Source: Lentinula raphanica
Taxonomy: Eukaryota > Basidiomycota > Agaricomycetes > Agaricales > Omphalotaceae
Assembly (NCBI GenBank): GCA_027919835.1
Contig: JANVFP010000008.1
Coordinates: 496,001 to 560,000 of the forward strand
Length of the DNA stretch: 64,000 bases
Direction of reading: 5' to 3'
Made by a program: the position numbers and the translations under genes. This document shows, piece after piece, positions 1 to 10,345 of this stretch; position 1 is the first letter of the stretch; each line of letters starts with the position of its first letter. Below the pieces are notes generated by a model, which worked only from the letters and a program-made list of their open reading frames with translations, was not told the origin of the DNA and ran no database searches.

Positions 1-506
1 CAGGAAAATACCCAGTCGCTTTCTCTTCGCCAAGCGGATTCAAATGCTGTCGATCTACAAACGCGCGACCGCGAGTTGAACGAAATCGCTAAATCCATTG
101 CGTCACTCGCAGAACTCTTCAAAGACCTTTCTGTTCTCGTTATAGACCAGGGCACATTACTCGATAGTGTTGAATATAACATTGAACAAACAGCAGTTCA
201 GGTTAAAGATGCCGTTCAAGAATTAGATATCGCAACGAGGCAAGTGAGATCTGCTTCTACATGTCAGCTTTTTCATGGTATTGGATGATCTTTAGGTACC
301 AGAAGAACACAGGAAGAAGGAAATGCATATTCCTTCTTCTCCTCATGATTTTTGCCCTCATTATCGTTATCATTTACAAACCTAAACACCATTCCTCGCC
401 CTCCCCTTCGCCCGAGTCCTCAACTTCAACACCTACTGTAGCGCTGCGCTCCATATCCCGTCCTTTCAATCTATTACGCAGGCGTCCATATTCCGAATGG
501 CGTTAA
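1..506 (+). CDS. TLG2: Tlg2 / syntaxin-16-type t-SNARE, 3' part only
   Basis: This is the C-terminal part of a Qa-SNARE of the Tlg2/syntaxin-16 group, which drives fusion of endosome-derived vesicles at the trans-Golgi. The frame is open from base 1, so the N-terminal Habc region lies outside the window. The SNARE helix runs through RELNEIAKSIASLAELFKDL and LVIDQGTLLDSVEYNI; the Q of IDQG is the expected zero-layer glutamine. It is followed by a tail anchor, CIFLLLLMIFALIIVIIYKP, and a short Ser/Pro-rich C-terminus, which is unusual after a tail anchor but occurs in Tlg2. The exons are 1-239 and 296-506. The intron starts GCAAGT and ends TTTAG, so it is GC-AG; only this junction gives the family-typical ATRYQKNTGRRK. 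Syntaxin-16 identity is by motif recognition; another Qa-SNARE is possible but less likely. Confidence 0.85.
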
Positions 507-1890
507 TTCTTGGATCAACTTTGGCACATTTTTGTAGGTATTTAATTTAGTATGTTATCCTCCATGGTCCAATGCGATACCGTGATTATCATGATGTACA
601 CGTATTTGCATTGACCGGCATAATTTTGGCGAAATCGTTGACAATGATATCAGCGTTATCTTCTTCATCAGCTGGAAGAGAATCCAGGACACCAGGAGAT
701 ACACCAGGTACGAGTCGTGAGACGAATCTAAAGTCTAGAACCAACCGGAACTATGCAGATAGGTGTGGTATCCCCTTTCGTTTGCTCCACAACGCGCAGG
801 AGACTCAAGGAGAGTACTGTGTACAGTGAAAGATACTTGAGCACAGTATACCTTCCCTTTCGTTCCGAATGCCGGATTGAGGCGGTGAAGTACTCAAAGG
901 GGGAACAAGGAACTACGAGGAGCAGCAACCTGTGGGTGTACACAACGTCCGAGGATACTTACTTTACAATCACCATAGCGATCGTACCGGCTCCTCACGG
1001 AAAGATAACTTATCCTTCGGATCTTCGCAATTTGCCAAGAGACGGATTTGAGGCTGAGTCTTTGACTGTCTTTGAGCAATGAGGAGTTTGACAAAGAATC
1101 GCAGCGTGTGCTTGTTAGCAGTTTAGGCAATCATGATTCGAGGCACTAGTACTAGGAGGGAGGTAGATTCTCTGACTTTCAAATTTTAGATTTTGCGTGT
1201 TCTTGGCCTTTCTCGGCCACGACGATTCATCGATGACAAAAGCTTACTCAGGTCGGAATTCAAGGAAAAAGCTGTGAAGGTACACGGACGTCATAATTCT
1301 TCTCTATACCCATCCCGTTCATCATTCGTCTGTAATTTCCGGACGGATTCCATTTGCCTGCGGGATGCCTATTATTGTGCTTCTATATTGGAGGGTAATA
1401 CTTGGAGATGGTATATTTGGGTTCTTACATGGTCCGAACAATGATGAGAGAAATGTGTACTGTCAGTACACACAACTTTGGCGCAACAAGTTTGGCGTCT
1501 ATACACCGCATACAGTTCGATATGTGTAAGCTGAACGGCGATTGATACATGAAGAGGAGAAACATCACTTCCAAATTCCCAGCGGGCAAGCAGCAAGAAA
1601 TCACGCACTTGGTCCGGCCGATTGAGATTAAGCAGGAAGCTGCAGGATAGTAGGATAACTCTGTATGACCTCCCGGAAGAAAGCGAGTTTGGAGCTGTGA
1701 AGAGCCAAAAGCTTGAAGCCGACGGCGTCACTACTATCAATCACTGCAAAGCTCTCATCAGCTCTCCATCCTTGCACATCTGGAACCTACAATCTCTCAT
1801 CGTAAACGTTCTCCAATCCGATCGTCCCACATTCCGTCCGTTATCGATAGGCTGAGTTTACTTTAGACTGGTACAAATCTGAATCCTTGA
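507..1890. other. Gene-poor stretch, nothing firm
   Basis: About 1.4 kb follow the SNARE stop codon. Several open frames of 60-120 codons occur on both strands, for example 753-1082 (+) and 1372-1740 (-). None has a recognisable domain, convincing codon use or consistent splice sites. The start presumably holds the 3' UTR of the SNARE gene. I see no repeat, transposon end or RNA gene. Confidence 0.5.
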
Positions 1891-2184
1891 TCAACTCTGC
1901 CCGGCGTAAACGCGTGCTCTCGCGGTTATGTGACTTTTTTCGTGTTCTGGATCGTGAATTGTCTTGTTGAGCATATTTCTCAACAGATAATCGATTTGGG
2001 CAACATCTTTTCTGCGTGCAATGTGCTCTGGTGATTCGTAAACATCCCGGAAATGCCTAGTCAGAACGAGAAGAACGGCAGTTCGAGAAGACAAACATGG
2101 GCGGAGTGCGAATTTTTCGTTTACGACTTGTGCAGGAGGTAGGAGGTCCAATGAGGTTGTTCGTTCCGTGTTATTGGATACCAT
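1891..2184 (-). CDS. Doubtful small protein, about 97 aa
   Basis: This open frame runs from an ATG at 2184 to a stop at 1891. The sequence is mildly basic and contains a helical-looking stretch, LTRHFRDVYESPEHIARR, followed by DVAQIDYLLRNMLNKTIHD. The composition is more protein-like than other frames in this gene-poor region, and the size resembles small mitochondrial assembly factors, but I recognise no family signature. An upstream exon is possible in the frame covering 2121-2369. No function is proposed, and it could be a chance ORF. Confidence 0.3.
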   Translation of the reverse strand: MVSNNTERTTSLDLLPPAQVVNEKFALRPCLSSRTAVLLVLTRHFRDVYESPEHIARRKDVAQIDYLLRNMLNKTIHDPEHEKSHITARARVYAGQS

Positions 2185-3208
2185 TTGAGAGACAGGAAGC
2201 ACGCGTACGGACTTGATACATATCTTTTCCTATATCGGAGGTGGGAGTGAGTAGTTTGTCGGTATGTGTAGAAGTGTGAATGGCACATGAGAGATGTGGA
2301 GCGAGAGATTTTCAGGAAGGAGGTAGGTGATATAGATTCAACTTCACCCACAAAGATTTTGTGGCTCATTTCACTTCAAAGAGCATGTTTGTCTCGTGGC
2401 GTTCCGAAGCAAATTCCAGAATGGGGGGCAGTTGCCGAGGGCAGACTATCGCATGTTTTCAATGAAACAAGGATTTATCGCCGAGTGCCAACAGGTGCCA
2501 ACTCCCATTCTGGTTGAGCGTGTTCCCACTCTACGCATCAGGTGCACGAGAGGATCATCGATGTGAAGACTTGTGAACAACTTGGGTCTTGTGAAGGTTT
2601 ACCTCTTCAACAAGTGGAGTTCCGCCGATCGGCACTGATGAATCGTGGTGACTGGTGAGTGATATATGCGATGGATGGAGTTGGGACACATCGATGTTAC
2701 AAGAAGGCAAAAGCCATCTGGAATTGATCAGTTAAAGCTGCAGAGCAAGCTTTCGAATTGAATCTGTGTCGATGATATGAGTCTCAGCGTTGTCGATGAC
2801 ACTAGAACATGATGCAAAATCATGAGTGAGCGATGGAAATTTCTATGGAGAAAATGAATCGAAGATGCTTTCCAGCAGGAGATACAGTATATTGATGAAG
2901 GTATGTAGCATAGATACAAGTACAAAATGTGCAGTGGATGGTGGATTCATTGGGATACAACGACCAAGATTTTTGTCCGCAAATACATAGAAAGAATAAT
3001 ATGACGGAAACGAACCGCTACGCAACGGCAGTGCCATGATCACCACCTACGGTTCGGTTGCCCAAGAACCCAATAGACACAGGATATATTCTGCAAGTCG
3101 TGTTCTGACTTAGTAATCATATATTTATGATAACTCATAGACGCACCATGAAGATTCTTGAGCTAATACCAAGTCGGTGTTACTCCGACGATCACTCATG
3201 GAAAATAG
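2185..3208. other. Intergenic, no supported feature
   Basis: This is roughly 1 kb without a credible gene. The frames present are short (60-80 codons) and low in coding character. No tandem repeat, terminal inverted repeat or RNA gene was noticed. Confidence 0.5.
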
Positions 3209-3697
3209 TCATGACAGACGCGTTGTTGTGAATGGATTAGGTGACGAAGAAGTTGAATGCGACATATGCATCGCATATATATCCCTGTGCTTGGTGATCA
3301 AGACTGCGATGGTCAAAAGCAGGACCGACTCGCAAGTCGCGAACACTGGTTCAATCAGAACCAACGCCCGTGTCGTGTTCGAGTAACTTTCGAGAAAGGC
3401 GCAGACGGCCGTGAACATGATGAGGACAGAAGATGCCGTCCATAAACAGCCTAACAACCAATGACATGCAATGCTCGGGATACCCGACGAGAGTGGATAA
3501 GGCAATGACTTCGTGTGCGGCTGATGTCTCCGACTCAGAAGCAAGAGGCTGAGGTGAAGGATAATGGTGAGGAATGCGGCTATTGGGTCGAGGAAGAATG
3601 AATTGCCGCCGAGGTTGCTTCCCAAGGAGAATACAAAGACAACGAAGGAGATGCTTAGAGAGAAGTAGGTGAGTTTGCGAATCTGATGTGGAATCAT
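3209..3697 (-). CDS. Four-TM integral membrane protein, unknown function
   Basis: This is a single-exon gene of about 162 residues. The ATG at 3697 was chosen because the frame upstream opens only with a TTG. Four hydrophobic segments are visible: one near the N-terminus (YFSLSISFVVFVFSLGSNLG), a second at FLTIILHLSLLLLS, a third at WLLGCLWTASSVLIMFTAVC and a fourth at ATCESVLLLTIAVLI. A short basic N-terminus precedes TM1 and a Ser/Thr/Pro-rich tail follows TM4. The layout resembles the small MARVEL-like tetraspan proteins common in basidiomycetes, but no sequence signature settles this. It is divergent from the MscS gene, 744 bp away. I infer a real gene from the ordered TM pattern; the function is unknown. 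Confidence 0.6.
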   Translation of the reverse strand: MIPHQIRKLTYFSLSISFVVFVFSLGSNLGGNSFFLDPIAAFLTIILHLSLLLLSRRHQPHTKSLPYPLSSGIPSIACHWLLGCLWTASSVLIMFTAVCAFLESYSNTTRALVLIEPVFATCESVLLLTIAVLITKHRDIYAMHMSHSTSSSPNPFTTTRLS

Positions 3698-4440
3698 CTC
3701 CGGGCGCAAAAAAACGCTACGGCCAGCTCTGAGCGCAACGAAAGGTGGCTGTCAAAGTTCGAAGGAGGTTATGAAGAACAGTGAAGAAGTGAAGAAGTGA
3801 AAGAAAAGAGAAAGGAATGTGTTTGATTCTCACGCTGGCGTTTGAACCCGCTCAGGTTCATGGGAGATTTTCTCCGCTATTGGCTACAATCCATCTCCCG
3901 TGTATGCAAAAGGACCCACAGCAATCCCAAGCCTCAGTGTATGACGAACCATTGGACAAAGTTTTGTAACCACAATCTCCGAATGCGAACTCGTAACCCA
4001 GGAACACATACTACTGCTCGGAGAGACGAGAAGCATCGCTTTGCCCAAAATTGAACAATCGACGGCGAAGCTAGCTAGAACTCTTTGGCAAATCTGTACA
4101 AGCTCAGGAGAAAGACTCGGAGTCGGAAAGCTGTTTAGAATGGTTTGTATTATGACAATGAGAAAAAACATATAAAGTATGATGTATGTGAATTCGCAAG
4201 CAGTTTGCATATGTCCTTGAGGCAAAGTGGGTAGTCGGGTTCGTTAGCGCTATTTGCTGCAATCCCGAGTGCCTTGATAAAGATGAACGGTGCTGAACAT
4301 TGTCCGAAGTTCGAATCGGAATAAGAACTTGAACGTTCACAATAAAATCGGTGGTAACGCAAGTATCCCACAATCATGATCATTGTTGCTGTCCCTGGCG
4401 TCCATCTTATTCTTCTTCTTTTATCACCGTCACCAGCAAA
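3698..4440. promoter_or_regulatory. Divergent intergenic region between 4-TM gene and MscS gene
   Basis: This 743-bp region separates two divergently transcribed genes and presumably holds both promoters. A purine-rich run with repeated GAAGAAGT units lies near 3781-3815, just upstream of the minus-strand gene. A minus-strand frame at 3884-4225 encodes a hydrophobic segment, but no start, splice pattern or family supports it as a gene. Confidence 0.4.
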
Positions 4441-7400
4441 ATGTATCCTCCTGGTCGACCTTCTCCTTCTTCTCCCTCTCCGCAGGTACCCGGACCACAG
4501 GGAGTTTATCGCAGGCCGGACAATGAAGATCCAGAACGCGCTAATATTTCTGGTATGCCCCGACCTATCCACCAAGGTTCTTCTTCCTGGGATCTCCTCA
4601 ACGGAATTCGCAAATTTGAACATTCATACGAAGAATTCGACTCCCGAAATGCAAGCCAGAGTCACCTCGTTTATGCAGAAGGAGATTTGCCCAAGAACAA
4701 GGTACAAATTCAATTTTTATATTGGCCTTATTCATCAACGTATATGATCTGCTTCTTCTAGCTCGCCAAGTTATACCATTATCTGCTCAACGTGTCAATC
4801 GTCACTCGATGGTTTCTCTTCATAGTACCTCCTCTGGGCTTGTTATGGATTCCTGGTATCTTAGGCGTATGGTTCCGAAAACGAGCTATAACGCAAAATC
4901 TAATTTTGATCTGGTTCTAGCTGACAACATTCCCTAATGCGTCGGTCTGGGGTGTGAAGCTTCTATGGTGGAGTATCTGGTTGAGCGTAATGGCAAGTAC
5001 TTGTTCTCTGTCTAATTTGATCTCATCTTGATTGCTCTGAAGTGGGGAGGCTGGTGGGTTTCACTCGCTGGTGCTCGTGTGCTTCCGTCCATCATTCGTT
5101 CGACAGTTGGTGCGTTTCATCAGATTGTATCCTGCTCGACCTTCCAACGTCCTCACCAATATGTTGGTTTGCAGGTGTGGTGGCGGTTGGAACACGAAAA
5201 TATATCGATTGGGCCAGTGTTCTCAACCGTTATGTCGCGTTATTTGGCTGGACACTAGCGATGTGGATCACAGTGAGTGCTTGTAGCATCTGGATCATAG
5301 TATATATACCGACTCGAATCCAAAGTGGAATCCAATTATCGATACCCGCCAAGAATCCACCGCGTCCGATAACAGCAAAAGCGTAGTCAGTCTCATCGCG
5401 AAACTGTTATTTGGACTCTTTCTATGTTCAGCTGTGCTGTTATTCGAAAAATTCTCTATTCAGTGGATTGCTGGCAAGTTCCACGAGAAAACATATGCTG
5501 GTCGGTTTCTGTGCTTTCGAGTCAGCCAGTATTTTGAATCGACGTTTCTTAGAACGTATCGCGGACCAAAAGTTTGCTGTTCGATCACTCGTCACTCTTT
5601 ATCGAAACTCTTCCGATATTCCAGGTCGCTCTGATACTCTCAAAGCGGCACATGTCAAGAACAGTTCTGTCAATCCAAAACAACTCTTTAAAAGAGCCAT
5701 CAAAGGAGTGCGTATCGCTGCGACTACGACAACGACTGCCTTGGGAAATGTTGCAGTAAGTTGTTTTGGCTATACTCCTGATATCCGCAGCACTCATATC
5801 ACTTTAGTCTGAGATAGCTGGAAGGTGGCCCTTTGTCTATTTCTTCCCCATACACAATCTCAATCTGTAAAAGCTCCGTATTGCAGCCCAATTCCCCTCA
5901 AGCAATGGTCAAGACTGCCCTAGAATCGGCCAACAAGTCTCGTCTGTTAGCCCGTCGTATCTTCTACTCTTTCGCCAAGCCAGGTTCCGAATATTTGTTC
6001 ATTCAAGACATCGCAAGATTTTTCCCCACTCCAGACGAAGCGGATTCCGTGTTCGCCTTGTTCGACCGGGACGGAAACGGCGATGCGTCGAGGGAGGAGA
6101 TAGAGAATGCCTGTATGGACTTTCATCGCGAGCAACTGTCGATAGAACATTCTATGCAGGATCTGGACAGTGCGGTTGGGAGGCTGGATAACATCTTCAT
6201 GAGTCTGTATGTCGTTATCGCCGTACTCATCATTGCCGTCGTCTTGGTAGGGTTTTTCCATTCAAGTCTGTATTGCGCTCTTGCTGATGAATCCTATTAT
6301 TGTATTATACATAGGATGCTCAATTCAGCACGCTTATAACTTCTGTTGGAACATTGGTCCTCGGTATGTCCGTTCTCATTGACTTTAGCTCCTCTTCCTC
6401 GTGCTCAGGTCCCCCTGTTGTCTGTCAGGCCTGAGTTGGCTCATCGGCGGCAGTCTTACTGAGGTCCTCACTAGTATCATATTTCTGTTCATCAAGCACC
6501 CCTTCGATGTGGGTGATAGAATCATTGTGGACGAAGTGGAATACACTGTCAAGGAAATTTCGCTCTTGACCACGCTGCTCTTGGATGGAAACGGTGGACT
6601 AGTGCAGGCACCAAATAGCAAATTAAACGATGAGGTTCGTCAGGCAAAGCTTATTGGAGGACGATCAACAGCTAATACTTAAGGGTACTGTGTACAGTTC
6701 ATTGAGAATATCAGGCGGAGTCCCCAGGTACGTGATGTATTTTCGGGAAGGGGGTTGACACTGGTTCTGATTTCCATATGCAGATGAGCGAAACTTTTAC
6801 GTTTTCGGTGGCATATGAGACCTCCTTTGAGGACTTGGAAAAACTAAGAGCCAAAATGCTCGAGTTTGTACAAAATGAGAGACGTGACTATCTACCGATA
6901 TTTGATGTTGCTGTCATTGGTCCGTGTATTTCTTCGTCTGTCAAATTCAAGACTAATATTTGGAACCTTGATATACTAGACTTTCCTGAGCAGGCATCCA
7001 TGTCGTTGTCTGCTGACATCAAATACAAAAGTAACTCTCAGCAAGGTGCTGTGAAAGGTTAGGCCTTTGATTGGAACTCAGTGAAATTGTTCAGTAATCT
7101 CACCGTCAGTTCATCACAGCTAAACGTCGGAATAAGTGGGTTTGTGCCCTCAAGCAGGCACTTGCCGATGTCGGAATCTTCGGTCCTACAGGAAATCCGA
7201 ATGCCACTCCTCAGCCCAAACGCTATACGGAAGTTCCATGGGATGAAGTCAAACGTGCTGATCAAGGTAAAAGTTCTCGACCGCTCAGTGTGCCAGCTCC
7301 CGCGGGAGGCTGGCGACTATCTGACAGCAATCCTTCCATGCGTAAGCAATTTCTCCAGTTTCTTGTCTTAGGGTTGATGCTGATTGAGAGACAGGCGACG

Positions 7401-7585
7401 ATGCAGATAACGTCTTCGACGACGACGCGCGTGAGGAGATGATGATGCCAGAACCACGAAGGACACCTTCGACGCCCTCTGCCTATGGTCCATTGAGTTC
7501 CGCAGCAATGCCTCAAGCGGTGCCGATGCCTTCGCAAAGACAAGCATATGCCCACGAAGCCATCGAGATGTCAGAACGACGCTGA
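4441..7585 (+). CDS. MscS-family mechanosensitive channel with EF hand (Msy1/Msy2-like)
   Basis: This encodes a fungal Msy-type mechanosensitive channel, a family acting in ER or cortical membranes in calcium and hypo-osmotic responses. Sixteen exons can be joined in frame (4441-4701, 4762-4866, 4921-4992, 5043-5109, 5175-5272, 5326-5500, 5553-5755, 5808-5824, 5874-6246, 6315-6363, 6429-6634, 6698-6727, 6784-6919, 6980-7057, 7120-7341, 7395-7585), giving 760 residues. Family landmarks are FPNASVWGVKLLWWSIWLSV, FEKFSIQWIAGKFHE, VLQPNSPQAMVKTALESANK, a complete EF-hand loop DRDGNGDASREE, and the pore/beta-domain segment KHPFDVGDRIIVDEVEY. Several TM segments flank these. Intron 3 (4993-5042) starts GCAAGT, so it is GC-AG. 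The tail is acidic then Pro/Met-rich. Start: first ATG giving a typical Pro-rich cytosolic N-terminus; an in-frame ATG at 4351 exists. Confidence 0.93.
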
Positions 7586-7805
7586 TAATTTATATTCAGA
7601 TAACAACCTGCATGGGTGATATAGTGGGTTAGCGCAAGTGGTTACGAAGATCTATAGACATCAGGACACTGCATTTTTTACCACTTGCATGCATACATAG
7701 AATCTCTTACGTTTATTTGTTTAATTCTCTCATTGCTTGCTTTCAAACTACTACAGACTAGGCCTACCAACTTATCTACTTCCGGGAGAAGGAACACATA
7801 TATGT

Positions 7806-9248
7806 CTATACGTTCCAACCATTTGCTTGAGCCGAAGGGCTACCCCAACCAGCGTTCGAAGGAGAGGACCAAGCATTTGCACTGCCTTGAGGACTAGAAC
7901 CCCAAGTACCTGTAGTATTGCCACCACTCCCATAATTATTGTTACCCCAACTGCTGCCACCGCCGCTGCCGGGAGAGCTTCCCCAACTGGACGCAGGTCC
8001 AGAGCCCCATGTCGCCTCTCCACCCGAGCCCGCTACGGGTTGATCTCCAAAGGTTTGATCTCCGCTGGTGGGTACGTCCATTTCGTTCTCGCCATTTCGA
8101 ACTCTGCGCAGAGCAAGGACTAGTGAAGCTAGCTTTTTTTGTAGTTCGGCAATCCCCTGGTGGAAAGCATTGAACAATGTTGCAAGTATAGACATATATC
8201 TCTGCTTACCTTCATGACAACCTCTTGTGCGCCTAAGCTGCCATCCGTCTCGACATCGAAGTAGAATTTATTCGGTTTTGCATTGAAATCAAACGGTTCA
8301 TCTTCTCGAGGAGGTTCTTCTTCACGAGCATTTTGTCCTAATGGCCATTCCGCTTTCTCGTCTGTTTCATACCAATATGATGTATGTCGCAATTTGTTGT
8401 GAGGATCGTATTCGAATGCTACCGCAGAACATGGTGACCATTTTGCATGCTCTTTTGCGATTCCCTGAACAAGGAATATGAGTAAGTGAGGCCTACGAGC
8501 AGTCATAACAACGCACTTTCTTGGCAACACAGCGTAGCTTGAGCTCTTGTCCCTTCCGAATTTTGCATATTAGGATCGGGTCAACGTCGGCCTCCTCTGA
8601 GTATTGTCATTTAGAAGGATGATCAGTAACACAAAAAGACGGTACGCACTTTTGCCTACAGGCATCCCAAAAGTGTCGCTACGTCTAACCTGTTCTTCGC
8701 CCGCTTCCTCAGTGCCTTCGTTAGGATGCGGTTGTATTTCTAAATGATTACTGGTAACATCCATGGTGACAGCGTCGGTACAGGTTACATTGAGAGTCAG
8801 GACGATTGAACAAAAGGCACAGTTCTCGAGACAATTACAATCCTAAATGAAAGAACCATGAACACGGGGCTCAACTGTAAGAAACGTGATACGCACTCTC
8901 GTATATCGCATTGCAGCATCACAGTTTGTGCTGACCAAAGGAATCATTCCCAAGCGATGCGAGATGAATTCATCTGGCAACACGGTCGTATTGGTTTCGA
9001 TTTCTACTAAATCTATAGCTAGAAGGAGAGATGATAATATTAGTGCAAGTAAAAGAGGCGTACAATGCAACTCGCCAACAGTAGGCAAATCTGCCATCAT
9101 GACCCTTCTTAAGGAATTTGCGAATCTTGAGAAAGATCAGACGCAGAGCCTCATCCTAAAAGTATCAGCCATACGCAAGGTCGACATTCTCGAGCACGAA
9201 ATTGACTCTGTCGCGTTGATACTCGCGAATTCGAACGATAGGGTCCAT
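7806..9248 (-). CDS. RPB3: RNA polymerase II subunit RPB3 with WG/GW-rich tail
   Basis: Rpb3 pairs with Rpb11 as the alpha-like dimer that nucleates Pol II assembly. The start [20 protein letters not shown] at 9248 matches the family start. After an intron the protein continues with [16 protein letters not shown] and the signature [20 protein letters not shown]. The zinc-binding loop is visible at about 8780-8850 as [19 protein letters not shown], and the later core includes [14 protein letters not shown] and the helix GIAELQKKL. Several introns interrupt it. The last exon adds about 65 residues of Gly/Ser-rich sequence with repeated tryptophans (TWGS, SWGS, SWGN, TWGS, GWGS, GWNV), absent from yeast Rpb3. 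It is transcribed away from the adenylating-enzyme gene. Confidence 0.95.
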
Positions 9249-10345
9249 GGTAGAAATGGTAGAAATGCTTAAAGCTCAAAACAGATTAGTCATCAATGCG
9301 ATGCTTTGACAACAACACAGCCACTTAAATTTAAATCCGTCCAATAGTCGGTCCTTCTCAAATTTTCTTCTTCCTATTCTTTGTGAAGGTTTACTCAAAA
9401 TCCTGAACCGTTGCTACGCTCATGAAAAGCCTTATGAACGATGGCTATTCAACTCATGATATACTCCATCTAAATATTTTCAGGCAGTTTTCACCTGAAA
9501 AGAAATGAATATTGAAGAAGCGATCTTCACTAATACCGGGTTTTTGGTAAATCTACGCTGGTCAGGACTCAGAAGTTCACCGAACTGAGCGCTATCTACA
9601 GCCATCTACTTGATACGAGGTGCGGACTTGTGCGGCGTCACGGCGGTTTGATTATCTCCTCGTCAACTTCCAGGGCGTCGTTCCCTGCATCCCATGCTAC
9701 TAATACCGCATCTACTGCTGATGCTGATTAGAATTACAGATAACAACTGTAACGATAACAAAGATATCGTCAGATGCTCACCGTGTTATTGTCAGATTTT
9801 GAAGACTCGTCGAGCGAATCGTCGAACATACTTAGACCTCCATCCGTCTGAAGTTTCGTATGTCCCAGACCTTCCTCGGCTTCTTTCGTCTGCATAAACT
9901 ACGTCTGATAAATGATTTTCATAGCCCTTCTAACACCTGTCTTTGGATTCTTCCAACTGAATCTAGTGTCGTTACTATATGTTCAGTAGCCACGTGAAGA
10001 GATGGCTTCCTTGTTTCTGGTATGAGGGCATGCATTAATTATTCTCCGATGAAGACAATCTTCACATCAGAACACATGTTCTGTCAGGTCGTGCAGACCT
10101 TTCAAATTTTGACCGGACTGGTGAAAACTTTCCTCTCAGGGAGTATGGGGAGAATGGGAATGGTGACCTTCACTACGTGCTTCTGATTGCGACCAGCCGC
10201 GAAACAATCTCTTTCGGCTATGAAAACAAAAACCGCGGAAGAGTTTCTTTCCTCGGACAATCGAGATCTTCTCCATTCAGTCCATTTCTCACAAACAGAA
10301 TTTGTTATTCCCGAACATGATAGAGAAGAATAAAAATTTCCGCGA
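9249..10345. promoter_or_regulatory. Divergent intergenic region, RPB3 / adenylating enzyme
   Basis: About 1.1 kb lie between two divergent genes. It presumably contains both promoters. No ORF of interest, repeat or RNA gene was found; the longest plus frame (9694-9897) looks random. Confidence 0.45.

Noticed and set aside
3884..4225. Minus-strand hydrophobic frame of 113 codons
   Set aside because: One hydrophobic stretch only, no family match, no matching splice sites with the frames further upstream; it lies in a promoter region.
4300..4335. GTTCGAATC, resembling a tRNA T-loop
   Set aside because: No A-box, acceptor stem or anticodon arm can be arranged around it on either strand.
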